Shown: positions 1 through 8,548, counted from the first letter of the stretch. The stretch is DNA of 64,000 nucleotides from Bradyrhizobium sp. CIAT3101 (GCF_029714945.1 NZ_CP121634.1:2811001-2875000), one strand, 5' to 3'. The notes: generated from the sequence alone by a model not told the origin. Made by a program: numbers and translations.

Positions 1-185
1 TCGAGGCGCGCCGCGACGAGCTCGTGCGTGTCATCGCCCGTCTCACCGAAGGCCTGAGCGTGATCGACCAGGCGGGGGCGGATGCATCGGCACAGTCGGC
101 GCGCGATCTGATCGGTCTGCTGGCGACGGCCAAAGCCCAGCTCGACGAGATATCAAACATCATCACGAGGCTGCGGCCGCCATGA
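1..185 (+). CDS. C-terminal end of an unknown protein (5' truncated)
   Basis: An open frame enters from the left edge and ends at TGA 183-185, giving about 60 residues. The visible part is charged and helical, with leucine and isoleucine spaced as in an amphipathic helix or coiled coil near the end (DLIGLLATAKAQLDEISNII). No domain is recognisable. The stop codon lies inside a 12-base palindrome, CATGACGTCATG (181-192), which may belong to the promoter region of the next gene. The real start lies outside the window, so the family cannot be judged. Confidence 0.55.
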   Translation, partial: EARRDELVRVIARLTEGLSVIDQAGADASAQSARDLIGLLATAKAQLDEISNIITRLRPP

Positions 186-290
186 CGTCATGCGGTACTG
201 CCCCGGCCGCTGATCTTTCGCCGAATGTCGGGCTTCCCTGCGTCATCCTTCCCGCCTAGTTTGAAACATCGGGGGAGTGAGGACGACGCA

Positions 291-1100
291 ATGAAGAAAC
301 TTGCCGCCATCGCCGCGGTTCTGGTCTGGTCGACAGGCGTCTACGCGCAGGATCGCAGCATCACCGTGGCGTCGACGACGTCGACGGAGCAGTCGGGCCT
401 GTTCGGCTATCTGCTGCCGCTGTTCTCGAAGGCCGAAGGCATCGAGGTGAAGGTCGTTGCCGTCGGCACCGGCCAGGCGCTGGATATCGGGCGGCGCGGC
501 GATGCCGACGTGGTGTTCGTCCATGACAGGCCGGCCGAAGACAAGTTCATGTCCGAAGGGCAGGGCGTGAAGCGCTTTGACGTCATGTACAACGATTTCA
601 TCATCGTCGGCCCGAAGAGCGACCCCGCGAAGATTGCCGGCGGCAAGGACGTCGCTGATGCCCTGCGCAGAATCGCGGCGGCAAAGGCGCCGTTCATCTC
701 GCGTGGCGACAAGTCCGGCACGCATGCCGCCGAGCTGAGATTGTGGAAGGACGCCGGCATCGATCCTGCGACCGGGAAGGACAGCTGGTATCGCGAGATC
801 GGGCAAGGCATGGGGCCGGCGCTGAACATGGCGTCGTCGTCGGGGGCTTACCTTCTGTCCGACCGCGGCACCTGGCTGTCGTTCAAGAACCGGGGCGAGC
901 TTGCGATCCTGACCGAGGGCGACAAGCGGCTGTTCAATCAGTACGGCGCCATGCTGGTCAATCCGGACAAACATGCGAATGTGAAGGCCAAGGACGGGCA
1001 GGCCTTCATCGACTGGCTGATCTCGCCAAAGGGGCAGGATGCAATCGCCGGCTACAAGGTCGGCGGGGAGCAGCTATTTTTCCCCAACGCGTCCCACTAG
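291..1100 (+). CDS. tupA: Tungstate-type ABC transporter substrate-binding protein
   Basis: Periplasmic binding protein of the TupA family, which captures tungstate (or molybdate) oxyanion for an ABC importer. Translation from ATG 291 gives 269 residues with a clean signal peptide (MKKLAAIAAVLVW...YAQ). It is followed by the family hallmark STTSTEQSGLFGYLLP and later DKSGTHAAE and MGPALNMASS segments. The start at 291 is preferred over the upstream ATG at 225 because the signal peptide begins there and a purine-rich GGGGGAGTGAGGA lies just upstream. The last 27 bases overlap the convergent permease gene. Tungsten or molybdenum would serve enzymes such as formate dehydrogenase or the molybdenum hydroxylase at 9020-11786; that link is inference. 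Confidence 0.85.
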   Translation: MKKLAAIAAVLVWSTGVYAQDRSITVASTTSTEQSGLFGYLLPLFSKAEGIEVKVVAVGTGQALDIGRRGDADVVFVHDRPAEDKFMSEGQGVKRFDVMYNDFIIVGPKSDPAKIAGGKDVADALRRIAAAKAPFISRGDKSGTHAAELRLWKDAGIDPATGKDSWYREIGQGMGPALNMASSSGAYLLSDRGTWLSFKNRGELAILTEGDKRLFNQYGAMLVNPDKHANVKAKDGQAFIDWLISPKGQDAIAGYKVGGEQLFFPNASH

Positions 1101-1772
1101 CAGGAAGGCGACGGTCGACACCGCGACGCTGAGCGCCAGCAGGATCAGCCCGAGCCCGAGCGCCAGCGGCAAATCGCCCTTGCTGGTCTCGAGCGCGATC
1201 GCCGTCGTCATGGTGCGGGTGAAGCCGCGGATGTTGCCGCCGACGATGATGATGGCGCCGACCTCGGCGATCGCCCGCCCGAACGCCGCGAGAAAGGCGG
1301 TCAGCAGCGAGGTCCGGCCGAGTGCGAACAAGAGGCCGATGCTGCGCAGTGTCGACAGTCCGTCGATCCGTGCGAGGTCGCCATATTCCGCCCACAGCAG
1401 GCTCGCCGGCCGATGCACCAGCGCAACCACGATCGGGGTCGCCAGCAGCGTCTGCGCAATCACCATGGCCGCCGGCGTGAACAGCAGGCCCGCCGCGCCG
1501 AGTGGGCCGGAGCGCGACAGCAGAAGATAGAGTGCAAGCCCGACCACGACCGGCGGCAGTCCGAGCAGCGCATTGGTCAGCACGATGACCACCTGCCGCC
1601 CGCGAAAGCGGGTGATCGCCAGCAGGGCCCCGAACGGCGCGCCGATCAGCAACGCGATGATGCTGGCGGTCAGGCTCACGCGCACCGACAGGGCGACGAT
1701 GCCGAGCAGCTCCGGATCGGCTTCGCCAATCAGCGTGAACGCGGCAACGATGGAGCGTGCGAAGTCGTTCAT
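1074..1772 (-). CDS. tupB: Tungstate-type ABC transporter permease
   Basis: Integral membrane permease of about 232 residues with five or six hydrophobic segments and the cytoplasmic-loop region typical of ModB/TupB permeases (EVGAIIIVGGNIRGFTRTMTTAI). It should pair with the binding protein at 291-1100. It lies on the opposite strand, and the two 3' ends overlap by 27 bases, which is unusual for one transporter. No ATPase subunit is found within about 3 kb, so it would have to be supplied from elsewhere. The start is placed at the second Met (MNDFARSIV), which fits the family N-terminus better than the far start at 1802. Confidence 0.8.
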   Translation of the reverse strand: MNDFARSIVAAFTLIGEADPELLGIVALSVRVSLTASIIALLIGAPFGALLAITRFRGRQVVIVLTNALLGLPPVVVGLALYLLLSRSGPLGAAGLLFTPAAMVIAQTLLATPIVVALVHRPASLLWAEYGDLARIDGLSTLRSIGLLFALGRTSLLTAFLAAFGRAIAEVGAIIIVGGNIRGFTRTMTTAIALETSKGDLPLALGLGLILLALSVAVSTVAFLLVGRVGEK

Positions 1773-1908
1773 CCGGCCTGATGCCCCAGGGCCAGGCCGC
1801 ATGTCATGGGATGGTCGATATCGTGGCTGCGATGCCGCTTCACACTGGTCCCTGCCGTTCCCGCCGACAGTCAGAGAATACAGGTGACGAGCGGTTTGGA
1901 CACTCTAT

Positions 1909-2595
1909 TCATTCGTAGGCAGCAGCGTGCTTCACGCTTGCTTTGCCCCACAGCCAGCCGGCCAGCGGAATGGCGAGGGCTGCCCCGATGAGCTGAGCGA
2001 TCATGAAGGCCGGCACGTCGTGCGGGGCGATGCCTGCAAAGGTGTCGGATAGCGATCGGGCGATGGTGACGGCGGGATTGGCGAACGACGTCGAGGCCGT
2101 GAACCAATAGGCCGATGTGATGTACAGGCCGACCGCGTAGGGAACGCCAGCCGAGGCTCGCGACGCGACGCCGAAGATCGTCAGCAGCAGTCCGAAGGTC
2201 GCCACCGCTTCGGCGAGCCACTGTCCCGCACCGCTCCGTTCGGTCAGCGACATCTGGAGGACGGGCAGCCCGAACATCAGATGCGCAATCCACACGCCGA
2301 TGATTGCGCCGGCGATCTGCGCAACGATGTAGATCGCAGCGTCGATCCAGGCCGCTTCGCCGCGCAGCGCAAAGGCCAATGTCACCGCCGGATTGAAATG
2401 GGCGCCCGACACGGAAGCAAACATCAGGATCAGCACGACGAGAATGGCGCCGGTGGCGATCGTGTTGCACAGGAGCGCCAGCGCGACATTCCCGCCCGCG
2501 AGCCTCTCGGCCATGATCCCCGAGCCGACCACCGCGGCGAGCAGGAACGCCGTCCCGAGCCATTCGGCAAATGCGCGCTGTGCAAGGCCCGGCAT
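1909..2595 (-). CDS. aqpS: Aquaglyceroporin of the arsenic operon (AqpS-like)
   Basis: A 228-residue MIP-family channel with six membrane segments and both NPA boxes (HFNPAVTLAF near residue 67 and FANPAVTIARS near residue 170). It is the last gene of an arsR-arsI-arsC-aqpS operon; its ATG shares one base with the arsC stop codon, so it is translationally coupled. In rhizobia, AqpS lets arsenite produced by ArsC flow out of the cell, replacing an active ArsB or Acr3 pump. The context strongly supports that role over general water or glycerol transport. Confidence 0.88.
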   Translation of the reverse strand: MPGLAQRAFAEWLGTAFLLAAVVGSGIMAERLAGGNVALALLCNTIATGAILVVLILMFASVSGAHFNPAVTLAFALRGEAAWIDAAIYIVAQIAGAIIGVWIAHLMFGLPVLQMSLTERSGAGQWLAEAVATFGLLLTIFGVASRASAGVPYAVGLYITSAYWFTASTSFANPAVTIARSLSDTFAGIAPHDVPAFMIAQLIGAALAIPLAGWLWGKASVKHAAAYE

Positions 2596-3023
2596 CAGGC
2601 GCCGCGATCCAGCCGGACGCGCTCGCCGTCTTCCTTGACGAACTCGCCCTGCTGCGGGGGCAAGAGATCCAGCACCTGCTCGGACGGGCGGCAGAGTTTC
2701 ACACCTTTCGGCGTGACCACGATCGGCCGGTTGATCAGGATCGGATGCGCCATCATGGCGTCGAGAAGTTGATCGTCGGTCAGGTCAGGGTTGTCGAGCC
2801 CGAGTTCGGCATAGGGCGTGCCCTTCTCGCGCAGCAGCTCGCGCACTGAAAGACCCATGCGTATGGCAAGCTGCTGCAACAGGGCGCGTGACGGCGGCGT
2901 CTTGAGATACTCGATCACATGCGGCTCGATGCCGGCGTGCCGGATCATGGCAAGCGTGTTGCGCGAGGTGCCGCAGGCCGAATTGTGGTAGATGATTGCG
3001 TCCACTACGGCCACCTTCAGCAA
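2595..3023 (-). CDS. arsC: Arsenate reductase, glutaredoxin-coupled type
   Basis: Reduces arsenate to arsenite with glutathione and glutaredoxin. The 142-residue protein has the ArsC/Spx thioredoxin-like fold signature with catalytic Cys17 in YHNSACGTSRN, followed by IRHAGIEPHVIEYLKTPPSR and INRPIVVTPKGVKLCRP. The gene overlaps the end of the preceding ArsI/CadI-like gene by 7 bases and the start of the aquaglyceroporin gene by one base. A GTG start a few codons in (VDAIIYHNS) is possible. Confidence 0.92.
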   Translation of the reverse strand: MLKVAVVDAIIYHNSACGTSRNTLAMIRHAGIEPHVIEYLKTPPSRALLQQLAIRMGLSVRELLREKGTPYAELGLDNPDLTDDQLLDAMMAHPILINRPIVVTPKGVKLCRPSEQVLDLLPPQQGEFVKEDGERVRLDRGA

Positions 3024-3487
3024 CAGGCCTGTGATGGCTTTGGCGCGGCCTGCGGCGCGCAGCAGGCGCCTGTCTTCTCATGTGCAACCCGCGCGCGGTT
3101 CTCACCGCTGCCATCGCCGTAGTCGATGCTTTCGCCGGTGGTATGAAAAGTCTCCCAGGCGATGCCAGCGGGATCGTCGATCCATGATTTTTCCGACTTG
3201 GCGTAGCAGCAGGCCGTCTGCCCCTGCTCGATGATGTCGCCGCCGGCCTGGTGCAGCCGCGCATAGACCTCTTGCAACTCGTCGTGGGTCTCGACCTGGA
3301 TGCCGAGATGGTCGAGGCCTGGCGTGCGCCCGCGCGTCGAGATCGCGAAATTGACACGAGGGTCTTCGAGCATCCATTTGGCGTAGTCGGGCTTCACCAC
3401 GAAAGGCTTGCTCGCGAACAGGGCGGAGTAGAACCCGATCGAGCGGGAGAGATCGTCGACGGACACGTGAACGTGCAGGCGCTTCAT
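3017..3487 (-). CDS. arsI: ArsI/CadI-type glyoxalase-fold metalloid-resistance protein
   Basis: Member of the vicinal-oxygen-chelate family. The relatives are ArsI, a C-As lyase that demethylates trivalent methylarsenicals, and the cadmium-induced CadI protein. The 156-residue product starts MKRLHVHVSVDDLSRSIGFY and keeps the vicinal cysteine pair in QTACCYAKSEKSW, which in ArsI binds the arsenical. It has a cysteine-rich tail (GACCAPQ...SQACC) that could hold extra metalloid. The start at 3487 has a purine-rich ribosome site (GGACAG). Position between arsR and arsC supports a role in arsenic resistance; whether it is a true lyase or a binding protein is not settled by sequence alone. Confidence 0.8.
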   Translation of the reverse strand: MKRLHVHVSVDDLSRSIGFYSALFASKPFVVKPDYAKWMLEDPRVNFAISTRGRTPGLDHLGIQVETHDELQEVYARLHQAGGDIIEQGQTACCYAKSEKSWIDDPAGIAWETFHTTGESIDYGDGSGENRARVAHEKTGACCAPQAAPKPSQACC

Positions 3488-3498
3488 GCTCTGTCCTT

Positions 3499-3843
3499 TC
3501 AGGCCAAAACCTTGTTGCGCTTTCGCGCGGATTTCGAGGGCGGTGCGGGCGTGCAGGAGACGCCGCCGCAGCAATTTTCGGTGAGGAAGCCGACCAGCGC
3601 ATTCATGGTCTCGAACCGCGCCGCATAGATCATCGAGCGCCCCTCGCGCCGGACCGTGGCAAGGCCGGCCATCCGCAGCCGGTCGAAGTGAAACGTCAGC
3701 GTATTGGGCGCGAGATCCAGCGCCTCCGCGATCGCGCCTGCAGTCATGCCTTCGGGGCCGGCCTGCACCAGCAAGCGGAAGACATCGAGACGATTGTCCT
3801 GCGCCAGAGCGGCGAGCGCTGTGACGGCATCTGTCTTTTCCAT
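3499..3843 (-). CDS. arsR: ArsR-family arsenite-responsive repressor
   Basis: A 114-residue winged-helix repressor (LAQDNRLDVFRLLVQAGPEGMTAGAIAEALDLAPNTLTFHFDRLRMAGL). A vicinal cysteine pair near the C-terminus (NCCGGVSC) is the likely arsenite site, placed as in other alphaproteobacterial ArsR proteins rather than in the DNA-binding helix. It is the first gene of the arsenic operon. A perfect inverted repeat lies directly against its start codon, so it very probably represses its own operon. There is no ribosome-binding site in front of the ATG, so the transcript may be leaderless. Confidence 0.9.
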   Translation of the reverse strand: MEKTDAVTALAALAQDNRLDVFRLLVQAGPEGMTAGAIAEALDLAPNTLTFHFDRLRMAGLATVRREGRSMIYAARFETMNALVGFLTENCCGGVSCTPAPPSKSARKRNKVLA

Positions 3844-3863
3844 ATTTCAACGATTATTGAAAT
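3844..3863. promoter_or_regulatory. ArsR operator: inverted repeat abutting arsR
   Basis: ATTTCAA (3844-3850), six spacer bases, TTGAAAT (3857-3863): seven-base arms, perfectly symmetric, ending immediately before the arsR ATG (reverse complement at 3841-3843). Size and symmetry fit ArsR operators. The position leaves no room for a Shine-Dalgarno sequence. Confidence 0.75.
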
Positions 3864-4121
3864 GATGATCGCGCGTCAACTTGAATCTCGGCATTCCCGG
3901 GGGGGGCGGAACGGGCCGCAAAACGCGGGCCGATCAGGCCGCGAGACCACGAAATCATGCCCATAGCCCGCGGAAAGGCGACTTTATTCTCGCCACGGAT
4001 GGGTTAAGGAAGAGCCTGGATGCGGTGCAGCACTCAAGGCGGCCCGCGGCTCGAAATTCAGGTCAAACCGGGCATGCTGCCGCTCAAGGTCGCGCCCGCT
4101 CAACGAGAAGGACGTCATTCC

Positions 4122-4973
4122 ATGATCAATACCGTTGGCATCATCGGAGCAGGGACCATGGGCAACGGCATCGCCCAGATCTGCGCCGCGGCCGGGCTTT
4201 CGGTCGTGATGGTCGACATCTCCGATGCGGCGGTGAGCCGCGGTGTCGCCACCGTCGGCGGCAGCCTCGAGCGCCTGGTCAAGAAAGAGAAGATGTCGGC
4301 GGCCGATCGCGACGCCACGCTCAAGCGCATCACCGGCACGACCGACCGCGCCAAGCTCTCCGATTGCGATCTCGTCATCGAGGCCGCGACCGAGAATGAG
4401 GAACTCAAGGTCAAGATCCTGAAGGACCTCTGCGCCACGCTGTCGCCACGCACGCTGCTTGCGACCAACACCTCCTCGATCTCGATCACCAAGCTCGCGG
4501 CTGCGACCGATCGGCCCGATCGCTTCATCGGCATGCACTTCTTCAACCCGGTTCCGGTGATGGCGCTGCTGGAACTGATCCGCGGCTTGCAGACCTCGGA
4601 CGACACCCACGCCAAGGCGCTCGATTTCGCCCAGCGCGTCGGCAAGGTGGCGATCACCGCCAAGAACAGCCCCGGCTTCGCCGTCAACCGCATCCTGTGC
4701 CCGATGATCAACGAGGCGATCTTCGCGCTCCAGGAGGGAATTGCGACCGCCGAGGAGATCGACGCCGGCATGAAGCTTGGCTGCAACCATCCGATCGGGC
4801 CGCTGGCGCTGGCCGATCTCGTCGGCCTCGACACCATGCTGTCGGTGATGGAGGTCTTTTATAAGGGCTTCAACGACCCCAAATACCGTCCGGCCCCCTT
4901 GCTCAAGGAAATGGTCGATGCCGGCCATCTCGGCCGCAAGACCGGGCAGGGCTTTTACAGCTACGGCGCTTGA
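4122..4973 (+). CDS. paaH: 3-hydroxybutyryl-CoA dehydrogenase
   Basis: NAD-dependent oxidation of (S)-3-hydroxyacyl-CoA to 3-oxoacyl-CoA, used in butyrate or PHB-related and beta-oxidation type pathways. The 283-residue protein opens with the Rossmann motif [20 protein letters not shown]. It contains the catalytic-His segment [18 protein letters not shown] and the C-terminal domain ending [15 protein letters not shown] 4122 follows GAGAAGGACG, so the longer frame from 4020 is not needed. It stands alone; a thiolase that could share the pathway is at 54454-55686. Confidence 0.92.
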   Translation: MINTVGIIGAGTMGNGIAQICAAAGLSVVMVDISDAAVSRGVATVGGSLERLVKKEKMSAADRDATLKRITGTTDRAKLSDCDLVIEAATENEELKVKILKDLCATLSPRTLLATNTSSISITKLAAATDRPDRFIGMHFFNPVPVMALLELIRGLQTSDDTHAKALDFAQRVGKVAITAKNSPGFAVNRILCPMINEAIFALQEGIATAEEIDAGMKLGCNHPIGPLALADLVGLDTMLSVMEVFYKGFNDPKYRPAPLLKEMVDAGHLGRKTGQGFYSYGA

Positions 4974-5060
4974 TTGCGAGGCGGGGTGCTAAGTACCCGC
5001 AGTTTGCGCTATCGCAAAGATGCGGTCGCGTGATTTGTCTAACATCGGATGAGGCGCTCC

Positions 5061-5213
5061 TTTTCCTTCTCCCCTTGTGGGAGAAGGTGGCGCGAAGCGC
5101 CGGATGAGGGGTTGGTTCCGCAAACTCAAATGTGTGAGTTTGTGGAGACAACCCCTCACCCGTCTCGCCGCTCCGCGGCGAGCCACCCTCTCCCACAAGG
5201 GGAGAGGGGAAGA
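5061..5213. repeat. Nested palindromic intergenic element
   Basis: About 150 bases that fold back on themselves at three levels. The outer arms carry CTCCCCTTGTGGGAGAAGGTGGC and, at the far end, the inverted CCACCCTCTCCCACAAGGGG. The middle arms are GAGGGGTTG (5106-5114) and CAACCCCTC (5149-5157). The inner hairpin is CAAACTCA/TGAGTTTG (5121-5142). A second element with the same plan but different sequence lies at 32875-33014, and a fragment lies near 29437-29458. This matches the mobile-repeat class scattered between rhizobial genes. It sits just upstream of the haemoglobin gene and may supply part of its leader. Confidence 0.75.
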
Positions 5214-5229
5214 AACAACGGACTACGAC

Positions 5230-5694
5230 ATGTCGGATCGACTGAAGGCCGAGCGGGAAGCTGCGGCCGAACGGCGGAACCTGCTGACGCTGGATGCAAT
5301 CGAGCGCACCGGGATCACCGAGGAGATGATCGGGGAACTCGTCACCCGTTTCTACGGACGCGTCCGCGAGGATGCGTTGCTTGGGCCGGTGTTCGCGATC
5401 GTGCAGAATTGGGACGAGCATCTCGCCAAGCTCAAAGACTTCTGGTCGTCAGTGGTGCTGATGAGCGGGCGCTACCACGGCTCGCCGATGCGGGCGCATG
5501 TGCCGCTCAGCCTGGTCGGCGATCATTTCGACCGCTGGCTCAACCTGTTCGAACAGACCGCGCGCGAGGTCTGCCCGCCGCCGGCAGCCAGCCTCTTCAT
5601 CGACAAGGCGCGACGCATCGCCGACAGTTTTGAGATGGCGTCGGCCACCATTGCGGGACGCATTGCGGCGCCGCGCCACGTGCTCCGGTCCTGA
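5230..5694 (+). CDS. Group III truncated haemoglobin
   Basis: A 154-residue globin of the truncated group III class, found in many proteobacteria, with proposed roles in oxygen or nitric oxide chemistry. Visible signatures are ITEEMIGELVTRFYGRVREDALLGPVF, LKDFWSSVVLMSGRYHGSPM and the proximal-histidine region MRAHVPLSLVGDHFDRWL. Start chosen at ATG 5230 (MSDRLKAERE), because longer frames run back through the palindromic repeat. The ribosome site is weak and may lie in the right arm of that repeat. Confidence 0.85.
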   Translation: MSDRLKAEREAAAERRNLLTLDAIERTGITEEMIGELVTRFYGRVREDALLGPVFAIVQNWDEHLAKLKDFWSSVVLMSGRYHGSPMRAHVPLSLVGDHFDRWLNLFEQTAREVCPPPAASLFIDKARRIADSFEMASATIAGRIAAPRHVLRS

Positions 5695-5959
5695 AATACA
5701 AAATGCCTGCCCGATAAACGTGCAGTTGAATCGCTTTCCGGTTGCATCGCGCCAAGACTAGCGCGTTGCACCAATTCCAACATCATCGGTCTGATCTGCA
5801 AAATCATCATGCGGATCGCGCGACACGACATTGAAATGGCAAAAACGCGTTTGAATGCGTGCGATCGTGTTCAATCAAAGCGAGCATAGCCATATTGATG
5901 CACTGCGGCGCCAATTCTTCGCCTTCATTTCGGCAGAGTTCCAGCGCCTGCTAGCATGC

Positions 5960-6613
5960 ATGTCGCGCGCATCATTCAGCATCACGTCATCGCCCTCCGA
6001 CAGCACTGCGGAACCCGACGCCGATGTGAGCGCGGAGCAAACGCGGCGAACGCTGCTGCTCGGCGCGCTCGCCACCACCGCCTGTCTCGGCTGCTCCGCG
6101 CCAGCGCGCGCAGGCGAAGATCCGCCTGGCTCGGACGAGCGGCCGCAGAAGGGCGATGTGCTCGTCTTCTCGGAGGGCGACAGTGAAGGGAAGCTCATCA
6201 AGGCATCCGATCTGACGCTTGGCGGGCCGCCGGTGCATGCCTGGCCGCAGGATCCCAAGACATCGGTGGTGCGCAGCGCCTCGCGGCTGAACGAGATCCT
6301 GATCATCAAGCTCGATCCTGCCGAGCTCGACGAGCAGACGCGCGCGCGTGCCGTCGACGGTATCGTCGCCTATTCGGCGATCTGCGCCCACGCCGGTTGT
6401 CCCGTCACCGCCTGGGTCAAGAGCGATGTCGGCGACAAGGACGTGTTCAAGTGCATGTGCCACAACTCCGAATACGACCCACGCGCGGGTGCGCAGGTGG
6501 TGTTCGGGCCGGCGCCGCGGCGGCTTGCCGCGCTGCCGCTGGCGCTCGCTGACGGTTCGCTCAGCGTTGCGGGCGGATTCATCGGAAAGGTAGGTGGCGC
6601 GCAGCCGGGATGA
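5960..6613 (+). CDS. Rieske [2Fe-2S] protein with Tat-type leader
   Basis: Electron-transfer protein of about 217 residues. It has an arginine pair before a hydrophobic stretch (QTRRTLLLGALATTACLGC), a likely twin-arginine leader or anchor. The Rieske cluster ligands are visible as CAHAGC (Cys142, His144) and CMCH (Cys165, His168). Cys147 and Cys167 are placed like the stabilising disulfide of bc1-type Rieske proteins. It lies 118 bases upstream of a PQQ-dependent alcohol dehydrogenase on the same strand, so it may accept electrons from it or pass them on. No cytochrome b or c1 is nearby, so it is not part of a local bc1 operon. Confidence 0.8.
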   Translation: MSRASFSITSSPSDSTAEPDADVSAEQTRRTLLLGALATTACLGCSAPARAGEDPPGSDERPQKGDVLVFSEGDSEGKLIKASDLTLGGPPVHAWPQDPKTSVVRSASRLNEILIIKLDPAELDEQTRARAVDGIVAYSAICAHAGCPVTAWVKSDVGDKDVFKCMCHNSEYDPRAGAQVVFGPAPRRLAALPLALADGSLSVAGGFIGKVGGAQPG

Positions 6614-6731
6614 TGATTGGCGCGGGATGTGCCCGCCTCACGAGAGGCCGCATCCGCCGAGGGGCGGATTTCGGGACGAACGACAAGAATTCAACACAAG
6701 AATTCAATCGGATGAAAAAGGGGAAACGTCC

Positions 6732-8471
6732 ATGAAAAGGTCAATGACCAGGAAGCAATTACTGCTGTCCGGCTTCGTCGCCTTCACCTGTGTTGCCTCG
6801 ACCGCCGCGATCGCGGGCCCGATCGAGAGCTACGCGCCCGTCACCCAGCAGCGCCTGGAGAATCCGGAACCGAGCAACTGGATGCTCTATCGGCGCACCT
6901 ATGACGGGCAGGGCTATAGCCCGCTCGACCAGATCAACACTTCGAATGTGAAAGACCTTACGCCGGTCTGGACGTTTGCCACCGGCGTGGTCGAAGGCCA
7001 TGAAGCGCCGCCGATCGTCAACAACGGCGTGATGTTCGTGGCGACGCCGATGGGGCAGGTAATCGCGCTGAACGCGAAAACCGGCGATGAATATTGGCGC
7101 TACAAGCGTCAGCTTCCCGATGATCTGTTCCAGCTGCATCCGACCAGCCGCGGCGTCGGGCTGTGGGAGGACAAGCTCTATCTCGCCACCACCGATGACC
7201 ACGTCGTCGCGCTCGATGCCAAGACCGGCAAGGTGGTGTGGGACACCAAGGTGCAGGATTACAAGAAGGGTCAGTACATGACCCTGATGCCGCTGATCGT
7301 CGACGGCAAGGTCATCGTCGGCGGTTCCGGCGGCGAACTCGGCGTGCGCGGCTACGTCGTCGCCTACGATGCCAAGGACGGCAAGGAACTGTGGCGCACC
7401 TTCACCATTCCTGGCGAAGGCGAGCCCGGTCACGACACCTGGCAGGGTGATGACTGGAAGACCGGTGGCGGCTCGGCCTGGATGACCGGCACTTACGACA
7501 AGGACACCAAGACGATCTATTGGGGTGTCGGAAACGCCGCGCCGTGGCCCGGCGAAACCCATCCCGGCGACAATCTTTACACGTCGTCGGTGATTGCACT
7601 CGATCCCAACAACGGCAAGATCAAGACCTACCACCAGTACCACCAGAACGATTCCTGGGACTGGGACGAGGTCGATGCGCCGATGCTGGTCGATCTGCAG
7701 CGCGACGGCCGCAGCTTCAAGAGCCTGATCCACCCCGGCCGCGACGCGATCTTCTGGATACTCGAACGTACGCCGACGAAGATCAACTACGTCGCGGGCT
7801 GGCCGTTCGTCGCCACCGACGTCTGGAAGGGCATCGACGCCGAAAGCGGCCGTCCGATCGTCGATACCGATCACAAGCCGACGATCGGCAAGCGCGTCGA
7901 GTTCTGTCCGTCACTGTGGGGCGGCAAGGACTGGCCGTCGGCCGCGTACAGCCAGAAGACCGGTCTCGTCTATGTCCCCGCCAACGAGAATTTCTGCGGC
8001 GGCTTCACCGGCGAGAAGGTGCCGCTCAAGCCGGGCGAGCTCTGGCTCGGCACCAAGCCCGAGGACATCGGGTTGAAGGCGAAGCCCGGCGCCGATCATT
8101 TCGGCGAGCTCCAGGCCTGGGATCCTGCGACGGGCAAGAAGGTGTGGCAGCACAATTTCCCGAAGTCGCAGCTGTTCGGCTCGGTGACGGCGACCGCAGG
8201 CGATCTCATCTTCGCCGGCGGCACCAACGACCGCAACTTCCGCGCCTTCGACGCCAAGACCGGCGCAGTGTTGTGGGAGCAGAAGACCAATTCCGGCATC
8301 ATGGGCATGCCGGTGTCCTATGAGATCGACGGCACGCAATATATCGCGATCCAGTCGGGATGGGGCGTGGACGCGCAGCGCATCCAGGATGCGCTCGCGA
8401 CCAACAATATCGGCATGGAGTCCAACGTGCCGCAAGGCGGCGTGATCTGGGTGTTCGCGCTGAAGAAGTAA
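6732..8471 (+). CDS. PQQ-dependent alcohol dehydrogenase, probably lanthanide type, lacking the vicinal Cys pair
   Basis: Periplasmic quinoprotein of 579 residues with a signal peptide (MKRSMTRKQLLLSGFVAF...AIAGP) and repeated beta-propeller tryptophan-docking motifs (LDAKTGKVVWDT, FDAKTGAVLWEQ). Metal and catalytic residues appear as Glu202 (SGGELGV), Asn268 (GVGNAAPW), and Asp310-Trp-Asp312. The second Asp is the lanthanide marker. Unlike XoxF and the dehydrogenase at 21275-22939, it has no adjacent cysteine pair; the equivalent segment reads QLHPTSRGVGLWED. The substrate is unknown. ATG 6732 follows GGGGAAACGTCC. It is preceded by a Rieske protein and followed by a strong terminator. Confidence 0.88.
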   Translation: MKRSMTRKQLLLSGFVAFTCVASTAAIAGPIESYAPVTQQRLENPEPSNWMLYRRTYDGQGYSPLDQINTSNVKDLTPVWTFATGVVEGHEAPPIVNNGVMFVATPMGQVIALNAKTGDEYWRYKRQLPDDLFQLHPTSRGVGLWEDKLYLATTDDHVVALDAKTGKVVWDTKVQDYKKGQYMTLMPLIVDGKVIVGGSGGELGVRGYVVAYDAKDGKELWRTFTIPGEGEPGHDTWQGDDWKTGGGSAWMTGTYDKDTKTIYWGVGNAAPWPGETHPGDNLYTSSVIALDPNNGKIKTYHQYHQNDSWDWDEVDAPMLVDLQRDGRSFKSLIHPGRDAIFWILERTPTKINYVAGWPFVATDVWKGIDAESGRPIVDTDHKPTIGKRVEFCPSLWGGKDWPSAAYSQKTGLVYVPANENFCGGFTGEKVPLKPGELWLGTKPEDIGLKAKPGADHFGELQAWDPATGKKVWQHNFPKSQLFGSVTATAGDLIFAGGTNDRNFRAFDAKTGAVLWEQKTNSGIMGMPVSYEIDGTQYIAIQSGWGVDAQRIQDALATNNIGMESNVPQGGVIWVFALKK

Positions 8472-8517
8472 GCTCCGCGGCGGATCGAATTAGGCGGAGC
8501 AGCAGGGGGGTGGCGAG

Positions 8518-8548
8518 TGCGGCGGACGGTCAACGTCCGCCGCATTTT
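8518..8548 (+). terminator. Rho-independent terminator after the first PQQ dehydrogenase
   Basis: GCGGCGGACG (8519-8528), loop GTCAA, CGTCCGCCGC (8534-8543), extended by one T-A pair, followed by TTTT at 8545-8548. It lies 47 bases past the dehydrogenase stop codon. Confidence 0.85.

Noticed and set aside
181..192. CATGACGTCATG palindrome as an operator for tupA
   Set aside because: It overlaps the stop codon of the upstream gene and a 12-base palindrome alone is too weak; left as a note only.
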